Shown one piece after another: positions 39,706 to 51,229 of a stretch of 64,000 nucleotides of DNA (positions are counted from its first letter, which is position 1; each line of letters begins with the position of its first letter). A program made the translations under genes and the position numbers. The stretch comes from Hyalangium gracile (GTDB lineage Bacteria; Myxococcota; Myxococcia; Myxococcales; Myxococcaceae). Where the stretch lies: positions 62,001-126,000 of the forward strand of contig NZ_JAHXBG010000025.1 in assembly GCF_020103725.1 (NCBI RefSeq). The letters run 5' to 3'. Under the pieces are notes generated by a model, which was not told the DNA's origin, made no database searches, and was given only the letters and a program-made list of their open reading frames with translations.

Positions 39706-40308
39706 TCACACCAGGGAGGCGGGCCGCTTCAGGCGGGCGAAGAGGATGACGTGGGAAGCGACGATGAGCGGCACCACGTAGAGCGGCACCATGGGCCAGG
39801 GGGCCTGCCCGAACGACGCCATGGCGCGGGGATCGCCGAAGAAGAGGATGCGCTGGGCGGCGACCAGCACGGCGAGGATGTCCACGAAGCCCACGACATT
39901 GAAGACCCACAGCGCGCGCGCCCGCAGCGGGGTCCGCGCCGGGGTGAACAGGACGAGTGCCGCGAGCAACCCTGCGATGATGTCTCCCACCCCGGCGCCC
40001 AGGGCGAACTCCGCGGGCAGCCGGCCCCGTGAGAGCTCGATGAGGAAGCCCGCGCCAATGAAGGCCCGGAGCATGTGCAGCCACAGATAGCTCGGGAGCC
40101 CGAGTCTCTCGAAGAACGCGCGCGCCGCCGGAATCCTTCTCCAGGACAGCAGCACGACCGTGGTTCCTCCCAGGATGCACAGGGGAATGAGGATGGGGCG
40201 CTCGGGGCTGACGAGCCCGATCAGGCTCAGGAGGAAGGCTGCCAGGCCCCACGCGACGAGCGAGAGCCTCCCCCGTCTGTCCGCCTCCCCGGAGCTGTCG
40301 GCCCCCAC
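39706..40308 (-). CDS. Six-helix membrane protein of unknown function
   Basis: About 200 residues taking GTG 40306-40308 as start; a longer reading to 40467 exists but its N-terminal part is the antisense of a clear HTH-coding stretch and is rejected. Membrane helices include SLVAWGLAAFLLSLIGLV, IPLCILGGTTVVLLSW, GDIIAGLLAALVLF, ALWVFNVVGFVDILAVLVA and PLYVVPLIVASHVILFARL. The family is not recognised. It converges on the VWA lipoprotein with the 60-base hairpin between them, and its start abuts the Fis-type HTH fragment on the other strand. Confidence 0.65.
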   Translation of the reverse strand: MGADSSGEADRRGRLSLVAWGLAAFLLSLIGLVSPERPILIPLCILGGTTVVLLSWRRIPAARAFFERLGLPSYLWLHMLRAFIGAGFLIELSRGRLPAEFALGAGVGDIIAGLLAALVLFTPARTPLRARALWVFNVVGFVDILAVLVAAQRILFFGDPRAMASFGQAPWPMVPLYVVPLIVASHVILFARLKRPASLV

Positions 40309-40474
40309 GGGGACGGGGACCCTGCGGGAGCAGGTCGCCGCGTTCGAGCGCTCGCTCATCGCCCGAGCCCTGGAGGAGGCGGGCGGCAACCAGTCGGAGG
40401 CGGCACGGCGGCTCGGGCTGACCCGGGTGACGCTGATCGACAAGCTCAAGCGCCACGGGCTGCGCAAGGGCTGA
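40304..40474 (+). pseudogene. Orphan Fis-type HTH fragment (sigma-54 activator C-terminus)
   Basis: The 50 residues before the stop at 40474 are a textbook Fis-family DNA-binding end of an NtrC-type activator: LREQVAAFERSLIARALEEA, GGNQSEAARRLGLTRVTLID and KLKRHGLRKG. No ATG, GTG or TTG start sits at the right place; upstream in frame the sequence is the antisense of the membrane gene. No receiver or AAA+ domain lies nearby on either strand. It therefore looks like the left-over 3' end of a deleted activator, although a small Fis-like protein using an unusual start cannot be excluded. Confidence 0.6.
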
Positions 40475-40530
40475 CGACAGGCACACCGTACGGCTTGTCA
40501 GGACCCGTCGCGTGCAATACGCCTGGGGGC

Positions 40531-41934
<1,404 letters not shown>

Positions 41935-41946
41935 GGCGCGCCCGGC

Positions 41947-43197
41947 TCAGGACACCATGCGCGTCTTGATGTCGGTGTTCAGCCCCGCGATGGCCTCGCT
42001 CACCTGGGCGGACACGTCCTGGTCCAGGTCCATCACCAGGTAGCCGATGTTGGCGTCCGTGCTCAGCACCTGCGCGTGGATGTTGGCGTTCAGGTCCGAG
42101 ACGATGCGGTTGATGTCGCGCAGCACGCCCGGGATGTTGCGGTGCACGTTGAGGATGCGGTGCGTGCCGGGGATGAGGGGCACCTCCACCTGCGGGAAGT
42201 TCACCGCGCCGGTGGTGGCGCCCGACTTCACGAACTTGATGAGCGAGGTGGCCACCTCGCGGCCGATGGACTCCTGGGCCTCCTCGGTGGAGCCGCCGAT
42301 GTGCGGGGTGAGCACCACGTTGGGCAGGTTCTGCAGCTCGGTGCGGAAGCCGTCGCTGTTCGTCTCGGGCTCCTCCGGGTACACGTCCACCGCCGCGCCG
42401 CCCAGGTGCTTGGAGCGCAGCGCCTCGGCCAGCGCGGGGATGTCCACCACCGAGCCGCGGCTGGCGTTGATGAGGCACGCCCCCTTCTTCATCCGCGCCA
42501 GCTCCGCCGGGCCGATCATCATGTTCGTGGCCGAGGTGGCCGGCACGTGCAGGGTGACGAAGTCCGACTCGGCCAGCAGCTCGCCCAGCGTGGGCACCGA
42601 GCGCGAGTTGCCCAGCGGCAGCTTCGTCATGATGTCGTAGTACACGACGCGCATGCCGAGCGACTCGGCCAGCACGCCCAGCTGCGAGCCAATGTGCCCG
42701 TAGCCGATGATGCCCAGCGTCTTGCCGCGCACCTCGTGGCTGCCCGTGGCCACCTTGCGCCACTGGCCCGTGTGCACCTCGCGGCTGCGGTCGAACAGCT
42801 GGCGCGTCAGCACGATGATCTCCGCGATCACCATCTCCGCCACGCTGCGCGTGTTGCTGAACGGCGCGTTGAAGCAGGGAATGCCGTGGCGGTTGGTGGC
42901 CGTCAGCTCGATCTGGTTGGTGCCGATGCAGAAGGCGCCGATGGCCAGCAGGCTCTCCGCGTGGGCCAGCGCGCTCTCGGGCACGTTCGTCTTGCTGCGG
43001 ATGCCCAGCAGGTGCACGCCCTTGAGGCGCTCGGTCAGCTCCTCGGGCTTGAGCGCGCCCTGCACCCGCTCCACCACGAAGCCCTCGGCCTTCATCAGGT
43101 GCTCGGCGGACGGGTGGATGTTCTCCAGCAGGAGGACGCGGAGGGGGACCTTGTTGCTGACGGGCGAGGACGGGTTGGGGAACCGGGGTGTGCTCAT
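41947..43197 (-). CDS. serA: D-3-phosphoglycerate dehydrogenase with ACT domain
   Basis: 416 residues. It oxidises 3-phosphoglycerate with NAD+, the first step of serine synthesis. The NAD-binding motif GIIGYGHIGSQLG, the catalytic Arg in NASRGSVVD, Glu in VYPEEPETN and His in LTPHIGGSTEEAQ are all present. The C-terminal ~75 residues (345-416: GTHRILNVHRNIPGVLRDIN) are an ACT domain, allowing inhibition by serine as in E. coli SerA. The length matches the E. coli short form. It is convergent with the D-2-hydroxyglutarate-type dehydrogenase. Confidence 0.95.
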   Translation of the reverse strand: MSTPRFPNPSSPVSNKVPLRVLLLENIHPSAEHLMKAEGFVVERVQGALKPEELTERLKGVHLLGIRSKTNVPESALAHAESLLAIGAFCIGTNQIELTATNRHGIPCFNAPFSNTRSVAEMVIAEIIVLTRQLFDRSREVHTGQWRKVATGSHEVRGKTLGIIGYGHIGSQLGVLAESLGMRVVYYDIMTKLPLGNSRSVPTLGELLAESDFVTLHVPATSATNMMIGPAELARMKKGACLINASRGSVVDIPALAEALRSKHLGGAAVDVYPEEPETNSDGFRTELQNLPNVVLTPHIGGSTEEAQESIGREVATSLIKFVKSGATTGAVNFPQVEVPLIPGTHRILNVHRNIPGVLRDINRIVSDLNANIHAQVLSTDANIGYLVMDLDQDVSAQVSEAIAGLNTDIKTRMVS

Positions 43198-43318
43198 GGC
43201 GCTCCGCGTTAGATCTCACGGAGCGGACTGTCAAGCCTCGCTCTCGCCTCTTCGCAGAGCGGACGGGCTCCGCGGGAGCCGGAGGACGCAATGGCGGACA
43301 GTTACCGCGCTGCCGTGG

Positions 43319-43351
43319 GGCGCGGGCGGGCCAGGGGGTGCCGCCCGCGCC
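43319..43351 (-). terminator. 11-bp GC-rich hairpin after protease gene
   Basis: GGCGCGGGCGG (43319-43329) and CCGCCCGCGCC (43341-43351) pair perfectly over 11 bases with an 11-base loop, beginning 12 bases past the stop of the minus-strand protease gene. It lacks a T-run. A Rho-assisted terminator is likely. Confidence 0.5.
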
Positions 43352-43363
43352 AGGGAAGCAGGG

Positions 43364-45016
<1,653 letters not shown>

Positions 45017-45173
45017 GGACAGCCACTCCTTGGGGGATGGGAACACAGCCCGCCTGCCGAGCGGCCAGGCGGGTGGCGCATGATGCACGAAACGGCTTTC
45101 CCTGTCTTCACGCCAAGTGCGGCTGAATCAGTATTTCAGGAAGACTGTTCAACGGCAGCGAGACTGAAAAACC

Positions 45174-45551
45174 TCACTCATCGTCCGGGTTCTTCAGCCA
45201 GCCGAGCGCGTCGTCGCGAGACTCGAAGGTGCGCGCGGGGATGGTGAGCATGGCCTGCTTCGTCATGCGCCAGGCCTGGAGGCCGGAGGCCGCCGTGGAG
45301 ACGACGCGCGCCGAGCGCTTCATGCCCTTGAGCTGGGCGTACGCGTTCAGCTTGGCCATCACCGCCACCATGTTGGAGGGCATCACGCGCAGCTGGGACT
45401 GATCCACCAGCGCGCTCCAGTCGCCGGCCAGCTCCTCGATGGCGGTCCGGACGCGGGCCAGGTAGTCGTCCACGTCCTCCTGCGTGGGCTGGGACGGGTA
45501 GACGACCTCGAGGATGCGATCGGGCTGGTGGACGATGATCTGGAAGGGCAT
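45174..45551 (-). CDS. Hypothetical STAS/SpoIIAA-like protein
   Basis: 125 residues from ATG 45549-45551 (longer reading to 45572 possible). The alternation of strand and helix (FQIIVHQPDRILEVVYPSQP, VDDYLARVRTAIEELAGDWS, ALVDQSQLRVM, then MVAVMAKLNAYAQLKGMKRS) and the final TFESRDDALGWLK resembles SpoIIAA-like proteins, which are soluble and often bind lipids or partners. There is no catalytic motif or signal peptide. It is monocistronic. The call is structural guesswork from pattern. Confidence 0.6.
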   Translation of the reverse strand: MPFQIIVHQPDRILEVVYPSQPTQEDVDDYLARVRTAIEELAGDWSALVDQSQLRVMPSNMVAVMAKLNAYAQLKGMKRSARVVSTAASGLQAWRMTKQAMLTIPARTFESRDDALGWLKNPDDE

Positions 45552-45816
45552 GAGGGCGTGCTCCCATACCACACGGCGCCGACGAACGCCGGGGGGCCGA
45601 TCATCCTAACCCTCTCCGGGCCGACAGTTCGACTCCTCTCCTGATGCGTTGGAGCAGCCCTCCGAAGTGCCCGGAAGGACAGGGCCCCGCCCGCCCGCCG
45701 CCGGGGGCCGCCCGGGCCAAAAATGTCAGACCTGACTGGTAGTTACGTCGCTGCCGGCGGATCGGAGTCGACGCGCCAGAGGGGTGCGGCGACGGTCTGA
45801 CCGGCAAGGGGGTTTC

Positions 45817-46155
45817 ATGCGAACGAAGCTGTACGTTCTGGGCGCGGTGCTGGGTGTCGCGCCGGGCCTGCTGCCGGTGGTGTCCACGCTGTGGGTTCCG
45901 CCGTCGCAGGAGACAAAGCAGGACTCGCGCGGGGCCTCGCGCAAGGGGCGCGGGGCGGGCCGGACGAGCCCGGCGCCTGCGGGCAGTGGCTCTGGCGTGG
46001 CGGCGCCTCCGGGCGCTGGCTCCGCGGAGCCGGGTGCACCCACGCACCCGTGCGAGCTCATCACCCTGGTGAAGGTGCCGTGCGACCCGAGCACGGGCGC
46101 CTGCGAGTACACCTACTGGCAGTGCCCCGAGGCGGTGAAGCCGCTGAAGGCATGA
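45817..46155 (+). CDS. Small secreted protein of unknown function
   Basis: 112 residues from ATG 45817. The first 25 residues are a signal-peptide-like hydrophobic stretch (KLYVLGAVLGVAPGLLPVVS). A Ser/Gly/Ala/Pro-rich linker (45-75) leads to a short C-terminal part with four Cys (HPCELITLVKVPCD, GACEYTYWQCPEAVK), suggesting a small disulfide-bonded exported peptide. I recognise no family. It converges on the S9 peptidase gene; two hairpins lie between. Confidence 0.6.
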   Translation: MRTKLYVLGAVLGVAPGLLPVVSTLWVPPSQETKQDSRGASRKGRGAGRTSPAPAGSGSGVAAPPGAGSAEPGAPTHPCELITLVKVPCDPSTGACEYTYWQCPEAVKPLKA

Positions 46156-46159
46156 GCCA

Positions 46160-46235
46160 CGGCGCTCGGCTCGGCTGAGCGCCGGTTCTCGAAGTGAGTG
46201 CGGCGGAGCTGGCTTACGGGCTGGCTCCGCCGCAC
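46160..46235. terminator. Two consecutive hairpins between convergent genes
   Basis: First hairpin: CGGCGCTC (46160-46167) with GAGCGCCG (46177-46184), 9-base loop. Second: GTGCGGCGGAGC (46198-46209) with GCTCCGCCGCAC (46224-46235), a perfect 12-bp stem and 14-base loop. They fill the gap between the end of the plus-strand small secreted-protein gene and the end of the minus-strand peptidase gene, so together they probably act as terminators in both directions. Neither has a T-run. Confidence 0.6.
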
Positions 46236-46248
46236 GCGTCTGGGGCGG

Positions 46249-48219
46249 CTAGTTCGTCGGCGAGGTGCCGGACTTCTTCAGGTACTGCTCGAGGAAGCCG
46301 AGCATCCGCGAGTAGGCCTCCGCCTCGTTCTTCTTCTTGGTGAAGCCGTGGCCCTCATCGGGGAAGACGACGTACTCGACGGGGACCTTGTTCTTCTGCA
46401 CCGCCTGGACGATCTCGTCCGACTCCGGCTTGATGACGCGCGGATCATTGGCGCCCTGGATGACGAGCAACGGCCTCTTGATCTTCTCGGCGTGGAAGAG
46501 CGGCGAGATGTCCCGGAGCATCTGCTCCTGCTTCTCCGGGTTGCCCACCTCCTGGTAGAGCGCCTCGCGGATCGACTCCCAGTAGGGCGGCACGCTCTTG
46601 AGCGTGCGCAGCCAGTTGGACACGCCGAAGATGTCCACGCCCACGTTGAAGGCGTCCGGGTGGAAGGCGAGCGCCGCCAGCGTCATGTAGCCGCCGTAGC
46701 TGCCGCCCGCGATGCCGACGCGGCTGCCGTCCACGTAGGGCAGGCTGGCCAGGTACTTCTTGGCCTCGATGCAGTCGAGCAGCGGCTCCTTGCCGTGCTT
46801 TTGATCATCCGCGGTGAAGAACGTCTTGCCGTAGCCGGAGCTGCCGCGGTTGTTGATGCCCAGCACCACGTAGCCGTGGTTGACCAGGAACTGGATGAGC
46901 GGCGAGTAGCCCTTGCGCGTCTGCCCACCGGGGCCGCCATGCACGAAGACGATGGCGGGCGCCTTGTTCTCCGCCGTGGCCTGGTGCGGCTTGAAGAGGA
47001 TGTTGGGGATCTCCATCCCGTCGAAGGACTTGAAGCGCACCACCTGCGCCTCCACCAGGTCCTCCGCGTCGAGATGCGGGCTCAGCGTGTTGGTCAGGCG
47101 CGTGGCCTTGCCGGTGCCGAAGTCGTAGACGTAGAGGTTGCTCGGGGAGCGATCGCCGTTGTGGTAGAAGGCCATCCGCTTCTCGCTGCGCGCGATGGCC
47201 ACCGAGGTGATGTCTCCCTCGGGCAGCTGCGGCAGCGCCACCTGCTTGCCGGCCTTCATGTCATGGAGCCGGATGACGGTGCGGCCGTCCTCGTTGATGC
47301 CGGAGACGCGGTAGGCGCCCGTCCGGGAGAAGTACGTGTACATGATGTCCCAGTCGGCGCGCTCCACGTCCTCCGACTTGCCGGTGGCCAGCGTGTAGCG
47401 GGCCACGCGCTTGAACTCCGAGCCATCGTCGGTGAGGTAGTAGAGGGCGGTGGAGGCCGGATCGAACTCGGCCGCCGAGTACATCGCCGTGCCCTGGTGG
47501 GGGGTGATGTGCTTCAGCTCCTTCTTCGCCACGTCATAGAGGTAGATGTTGCTGTCGGCCGTGGTGCGCGGCTTGTCGAGGGCGATCCACTTCTCGTCCC
47601 GGGAGATGTCGGACGGCTGGTAGCCCGCGTCGTTCTGGTAGAGCAGGGTGCGCTCGTACGTCTTCACGTCGTACTTGTAGAGATCGAAGAACTTCGGATC
47701 CCGCTCGTTGGTGAGGACGTAGAAGGCCGAGTAGTCATCCGCCTTCCAGCCGAAGAACTGGGCCTTGACCTTGGTGCCCGGCGTCAGGTCCTTCTCCTTG
47801 CCATCCGGGGTGCGGACGTAGAGGTGGTTGTCCTCGTTGCCGCCCTGGTCGTGGGTGAAGAGGATGCGCTCGTCATTGGGGAAGTAGCTGACGGCGAAGG
47901 TGGACTCCTTCTTGGACTGCGTGAGCGCCGCGGGCTTGCCGCCGCTCACCGGCACGCTGTAGGCGTTGAAGATGCCGCTCTCGTTCGAGGAGAAGAGGAG
48001 CTTCTTCTCGTCCGGGGAGAAGGAGGCGCCGGCCAGCTTCGTGGTCGCCATGAAGTGATCGATGGCGTACTGCTTCGACGGCCGCGCCGCGGGCTTCACC
48101 GGCTTCGAGGCGGGGGCGGTGGCCTCGGGCTTCTTCGCGGGCGCCGCGGGGGGTGCGGCCAGGGCCAGGGTGGGCACCAGCGCCACCGCGGCGACCACTC
48201 GGGAGATGAGGGACGACAT
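46249..48219 (-). CDS. S9 family peptidase (prolyl oligopeptidase-like), secreted
   Basis: 656 residues. A signal peptide (MSSLISRVVAAVALVPTLALA) and Ala/Pro/Lys-rich linker precede a WD-like beta-propeller (about 50-385) and the alpha/beta-hydrolase catalytic domain (390-650). The nucleophile lies in GIAGGSYGGYMTL; the oxyanion region is FVHGGPGGQTRKGYSP; the acid Asp is in IQGANDPRVIKPESD and the base His in PDEGHGF. It removes or cuts peptides near proline or small residues, probably in the periplasm or medium. It is monocistronic, with a 354-base upstream region. Confidence 0.92.
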   Translation of the reverse strand: MSSLISRVVAAVALVPTLALAAPPAAPAKKPEATAPASKPVKPAARPSKQYAIDHFMATTKLAGASFSPDEKKLLFSSNESGIFNAYSVPVSGGKPAALTQSKKESTFAVSYFPNDERILFTHDQGGNEDNHLYVRTPDGKEKDLTPGTKVKAQFFGWKADDYSAFYVLTNERDPKFFDLYKYDVKTYERTLLYQNDAGYQPSDISRDEKWIALDKPRTTADSNIYLYDVAKKELKHITPHQGTAMYSAAEFDPASTALYYLTDDGSEFKRVARYTLATGKSEDVERADWDIMYTYFSRTGAYRVSGINEDGRTVIRLHDMKAGKQVALPQLPEGDITSVAIARSEKRMAFYHNGDRSPSNLYVYDFGTGKATRLTNTLSPHLDAEDLVEAQVVRFKSFDGMEIPNILFKPHQATAENKAPAIVFVHGGPGGQTRKGYSPLIQFLVNHGYVVLGINNRGSSGYGKTFFTADDQKHGKEPLLDCIEAKKYLASLPYVDGSRVGIAGGSYGGYMTLAALAFHPDAFNVGVDIFGVSNWLRTLKSVPPYWESIREALYQEVGNPEKQEQMLRDISPLFHAEKIKRPLLVIQGANDPRVIKPESDEIVQAVQKNKVPVEYVVFPDEGHGFTKKKNEAEAYSRMLGFLEQYLKKSGTSPTN

Positions 48220-48573
48220 GCAACCTCCTGCTACGGGGAAGGGGACGGGCCGGGAGACCCGCTCGCACTCTGATGGATGGCTGGCCAGATACGAGAAAAC
48301 GGCCGGTTCGATTGCGCCCCCAAGCCTGCCTGCTCTCCAGGCGTGGGGCCGCCACCCAACCTCCTGGGAGGGACACTATTCCCAGGCCCGGGGGCGAGGC
48401 GGTGCCGCGCGGCCGGTAATTCCGGGAGGGGCGAGACGGAAAATCCTTCCGCACTGTGAGGAAGCAAGAGCGCAACCCTGTGAATTGCCTGAGCCCTTCG
48501 GGTGGCACGCCGGACGCAATGCCCCTGCTCGCACTGGCAGAGCGTTTTGTCGGGGGGTGGAGGCGTGCCCAGG
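48220..48573. other. 354-base intergenic region with no gene
   Basis: The region lies between the divergent S9 peptidase and MshEN-type genes. Short open frames here have no coding character. It contains a candidate sigma-54 site (listed separately) and several GC-rich stretches; I see no RNA gene or riboswitch. Confidence 0.5.
48503..48516 (+). promoter_or_regulatory. Candidate sigma-54 promoter
   Basis: TGGCAC followed by GCCGG and ACGC keeps the invariant GG and GC of a -24/-12 promoter 10 bases apart, 58 bases before the start of the MshEN-type gene. The two bases before the -12 GC (AC instead of TT) are not ideal, so this is a weak call. Confidence 0.25.
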
Positions 48574-49080
48574 ATGCGACTCGGAGAGTGGCTGGTTCAC
48601 AACGGCGCCCTGACGCCCGAGCAGGTGCAGACCATTCTGGCGTACCAGTCACAGTGGAAGTGCAAGTTTGGCGAGGCGGTGCTCAGCCTGAACATCCTGC
48701 CGCGCGAGGTGTTTCTGCGGCTGCTGGCGGGCCACCTCAACGTGCCATTCATCCGCTCGGATCAGCTGGACAAGGTGCCGGCCTCCATCATCCATGCGGT
48801 GCCGGCGGAGGTGGTCTCCCGCCTGCGCATCTGTCCGCTGAAGCTGCGGCAGACCGGCTCGCGGGGCTCCATCTTCATCGCCACGCACCAGCCGGAGAAC
48901 CTGAAGCTCATTGACGAGGTGTCCTTCGCCACGAGCCTCATCGTCCAGCCCGTGCTCGCGTTCCAGGAGGACATCGAGCGCACCCTGCGCCGTCACGGCC
49001 TCATCGCCGGGCGCCACGTGGAGCCCATCGAGCTGCCTCCGGAGGAGGACTTCCGGTGGGACCACAGCCGCTACCGCTGA
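48574..49080 (+). CDS. Stand-alone MshEN/GspE N-terminal-like domain protein
   Basis: 168 residues from ATG 48574, GGAGG ten bases upstream. The start MRLGEWLVHNGALTPEQVQT, then ILAYQ, fits the first 24-residue MshEN motif (RLG-xx-L-xxx-G ... L-xx-Q), and FGEAVLSLNILPREVFLRLL then AGHLNVPFI fits the second in degenerate form. The rest (85-150) matches the remainder of the type II secretion ATPase N-domain. MshEN domains bind cyclic di-GMP; here there is no ATPase attached. It may be a small c-di-GMP effector or a protein-interaction module. It is followed by the alpha/beta-hydrolase gene 149 bases on. Confidence 0.8.
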   Translation: MRLGEWLVHNGALTPEQVQTILAYQSQWKCKFGEAVLSLNILPREVFLRLLAGHLNVPFIRSDQLDKVPASIIHAVPAEVVSRLRICPLKLRQTGSRGSIFIATHQPENLKLIDEVSFATSLIVQPVLAFQEDIERTLRRHGLIAGRHVEPIELPPEEDFRWDHSRYR

Positions 49081-49229
49081 GCCTGGCCGCCTGCTCCCAG
49101 AGGCCAGGCGGATGTCCAGGCGCATGCGTTCCCGAGCGGGGGCCCTGTGCCAGACCCGTGTGGCACGCGGGAAGCATCAGGCGTGCTCGCGGGGTTCCGC
49201 TTCCTGGTTGACTCCCTCTCCCAGACACC

Positions 49230-50078
49230 ATGCCTTTCCTGACCATTCGCGGTGTGCAGCTCTACTACGAGGACACGGGTGGGCCCGGCGAGCCGATCGT
49301 CTTCAGCCACGGGCTGCTGTGGAACTCGAACCTCTACTCCCGGCAGATCGAGGCCCTGAAGGGGCGCTATCGCTGCATCGCCTATGACCATCGCGGACAG
49401 GGTCGAAGCACGGCTCCGCCGGGCAAGGGCATCGATCTGCGCACCGTCTACGAAGATGCGGTGGCCTTCATCCAGGCGCTGGGGCTGGCGCCCTGTCACT
49501 TCGTGGGCCTGTCCATGGGCGGCTTCGTGGGGCTGCGCGTGGCGGCGCGCCACCCGGAGCTGCTGCGCTCGCTGACGCTGCTGGACACCTCCGCGTGCTC
49601 CGAGTCGCTGTGGAACCTGTCGCGCTACTGGCTGCTCACGGCGACGACGCACTGGCTGGGGCTGCGCCCGGTGGTGGACCGGCTCATGTCCATCTACTTC
49701 GGGCAGACCTTCATGAAGGATCCGGCGCGGGCCGCGGAGCGGGAGGAGCTGCGCCGGCAGCTGCTGCAGAACCCGCGGGACGTCTGGCGGGCCATGCAGG
49801 GCGTCATCACCCGGCGAGGCGTCACCGAGGAGCTGTCGCGCATCAGCACGCCGACGCTCATCCTGGTGGGTGAGGAGGACGTGGTGACGCGGCCGGAGAT
49901 GGCCGAGACGCTGCACACGCGCATCCAGGGCTCGCGGCTGGTGCTGCTGCCTCACGTGGGGCACATGTCCAACCTGGAGCAGCCGGAGCTGGTGAACCGG
50001 GCCATCCACCGGTTCCTGTCCGGGCTCGCGCCTCGGCAGGAGGAGTTCGGCGTGATGGCCTCCGCCGCGCCACCGTAG
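49230..50078 (+). CDS. Alpha/beta-fold hydrolase
   Basis: 282 residues. The nucleophile elbow GLSMGGFVG, the oxyanion-loop motif FSHGLLWNS, the acid in LVGEEDVVTRPEMAE and the catalytic His in PHVGHMSNLEQP form the expected triad. A helical cap (about 125-200) lies between. The pattern is that of esterase, lactonase or C-C bond hydrolases such as 3-oxoadipate enol-lactonase; I cannot name the substrate. It is cytoplasmic, without signal peptide. Confidence 0.88.
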   Translation: MPFLTIRGVQLYYEDTGGPGEPIVFSHGLLWNSNLYSRQIEALKGRYRCIAYDHRGQGRSTAPPGKGIDLRTVYEDAVAFIQALGLAPCHFVGLSMGGFVGLRVAARHPELLRSLTLLDTSACSESLWNLSRYWLLTATTHWLGLRPVVDRLMSIYFGQTFMKDPARAAEREELRRQLLQNPRDVWRAMQGVITRRGVTEELSRISTPTLILVGEEDVVTRPEMAETLHTRIQGSRLVLLPHVGHMSNLEQPELVNRAIHRFLSGLAPRQEEFGVMASAAPP

Positions 50079-50206
50079 CAACCCTCGCGCGTCGTGTCTG
50101 CTGTCCTGACGCAGGGCGCCATGTCTACTGGCTGCCGAGGGAGCACCCATTGCACCAGGGGGCAGGATTGGAATGGCCTACATGGGCATCTCGCGTTTTC
50201 GTGTTG

Positions 50207-51229
50207 ATGCACAATCCCTTTCCTCTACGACTGAAGACGTCGGAGCTCGTCCGCGGCATCGGGCGGAACGCCCTGGTCGCGCCGGTCTCCGACTGGACAA
50301 GCCAGGGCGAGATGCTCGCTCAAGCGACCTCCTGGCTGGATGGCATCTACAGACAGCTCGCCAATGGGGGAGATGTGCAAGCGGGGATGCTGACCCTGCA
50401 CCACGGTCTCTTCCACCTGCGCCGACAATGGAGCCGCAAGGACTGGCGCAAGTTCTGTCTCGAGGCGGCGAGGGTCCACCCGCTGAGAGAGCTGCTCCAC
50501 CAGTGCCCCTTCACGCGCCACGGCTATGAGCGGCCACGGGGCTACGCGGGGGATGCGGCACTCATCGACTACCTCTACGCCGAGCGGGTGGGAGAGGAGC
50601 ACCACCTCCACCCCGGGGGCCACATCTACCGCTTCATGTACCAGCAGCCGAGCCCTCGCAGCGTGCGGGAGCGGCGGGTGCTGCTGGCCAGGGAGATCGA
50701 CACGGTGGCCTCGCAGGTGCACAGGCCCCGCATCCTCTCCGTCGCCTGTGGGCACCTGCGAGAGGCCGAGCTGTCCCACGCCGTGAAGGAGCACCGCGTC
50801 GGCGAGTTCATCGCCTTCGACCAGGATCCGATGAGCCTGGCCGAGGTGGCGCGCCAGCACCCGGAGACGGCCATCCGCCCGGTGTGCGGCTCGGTGCGCG
50901 CCCTGCTCACGGGCCGCACCGTGTTCGGACACCTGGACCTCGCCTACTCGGCGGGCCTGTACGACTACCTGTCCGACAACACCGCCCGGCGGCTGACGCA
51001 GCTCCTGTTCGACATGCTCAACCCGGGTGGGCGCCTGCTCGTGGCCAACTTCGCCACCTGCCCGGAGGCCGGCTACCTGGAGGCCTTCATGGACTGGTGG
51101 CTCATCTACCGCGATGAGGACCAGATGCAGGCCCTCACCCTGGACATCGATCCGATGCAGCTGGCCTCCACGCGCATGTTCCGCGACAGCGAGCAGAACG
51201 TCATCTACCTGGAGCTGACGCGGCGCTGA
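50207..51229 (+). CDS. Class I SAM-dependent methyltransferase, PhcB-like group
   Basis: About 340 residues from ATG 50207; there is no clear ribosome site and the start is uncertain. The N-terminal half is helical and contains RPRGYAGDAALIDYLYAERV, a motif that I associate with methyltransferases annotated as extracellular-factor (3-hydroxypalmitate methyl ester) biosynthesis proteins such as PhcB. The C-terminal Rossmann fold shows ILSVACGHLREAEL (SAM motif I), GEFIAFDQDPMSL and LLFDMLNPGGRLLVANF. It could methylate a fatty acid or small signal. Its last 29 bases overlap the end of the convergent hybrid-kinase gene, so the two are physically interlocked. Confidence 0.75.
   Translation: MHNPFPLRLKTSELVRGIGRNALVAPVSDWTSQGEMLAQATSWLDGIYRQLANGGDVQAGMLTLHHGLFHLRRQWSRKDWRKFCLEAARVHPLRELLHQCPFTRHGYERPRGYAGDAALIDYLYAERVGEEHHLHPGGHIYRFMYQQPSPRSVRERRVLLAREIDTVASQVHRPRILSVACGHLREAELSHAVKEHRVGEFIAFDQDPMSLAEVARQHPETAIRPVCGSVRALLTGRTVFGHLDLAYSAGLYDYLSDNTARRLTQLLFDMLNPGGRLLVANFATCPEAGYLEAFMDWWLIYRDEDQMQALTLDIDPMQLASTRMFRDSEQNVIYLELTRR

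Noticed and set aside
39706-40467. Longer version of the membrane protein starting at 40467
   Set aside because: Its N-terminal 50 residues are the antisense of a clear Fis-type HTH and lack membrane or signal character.
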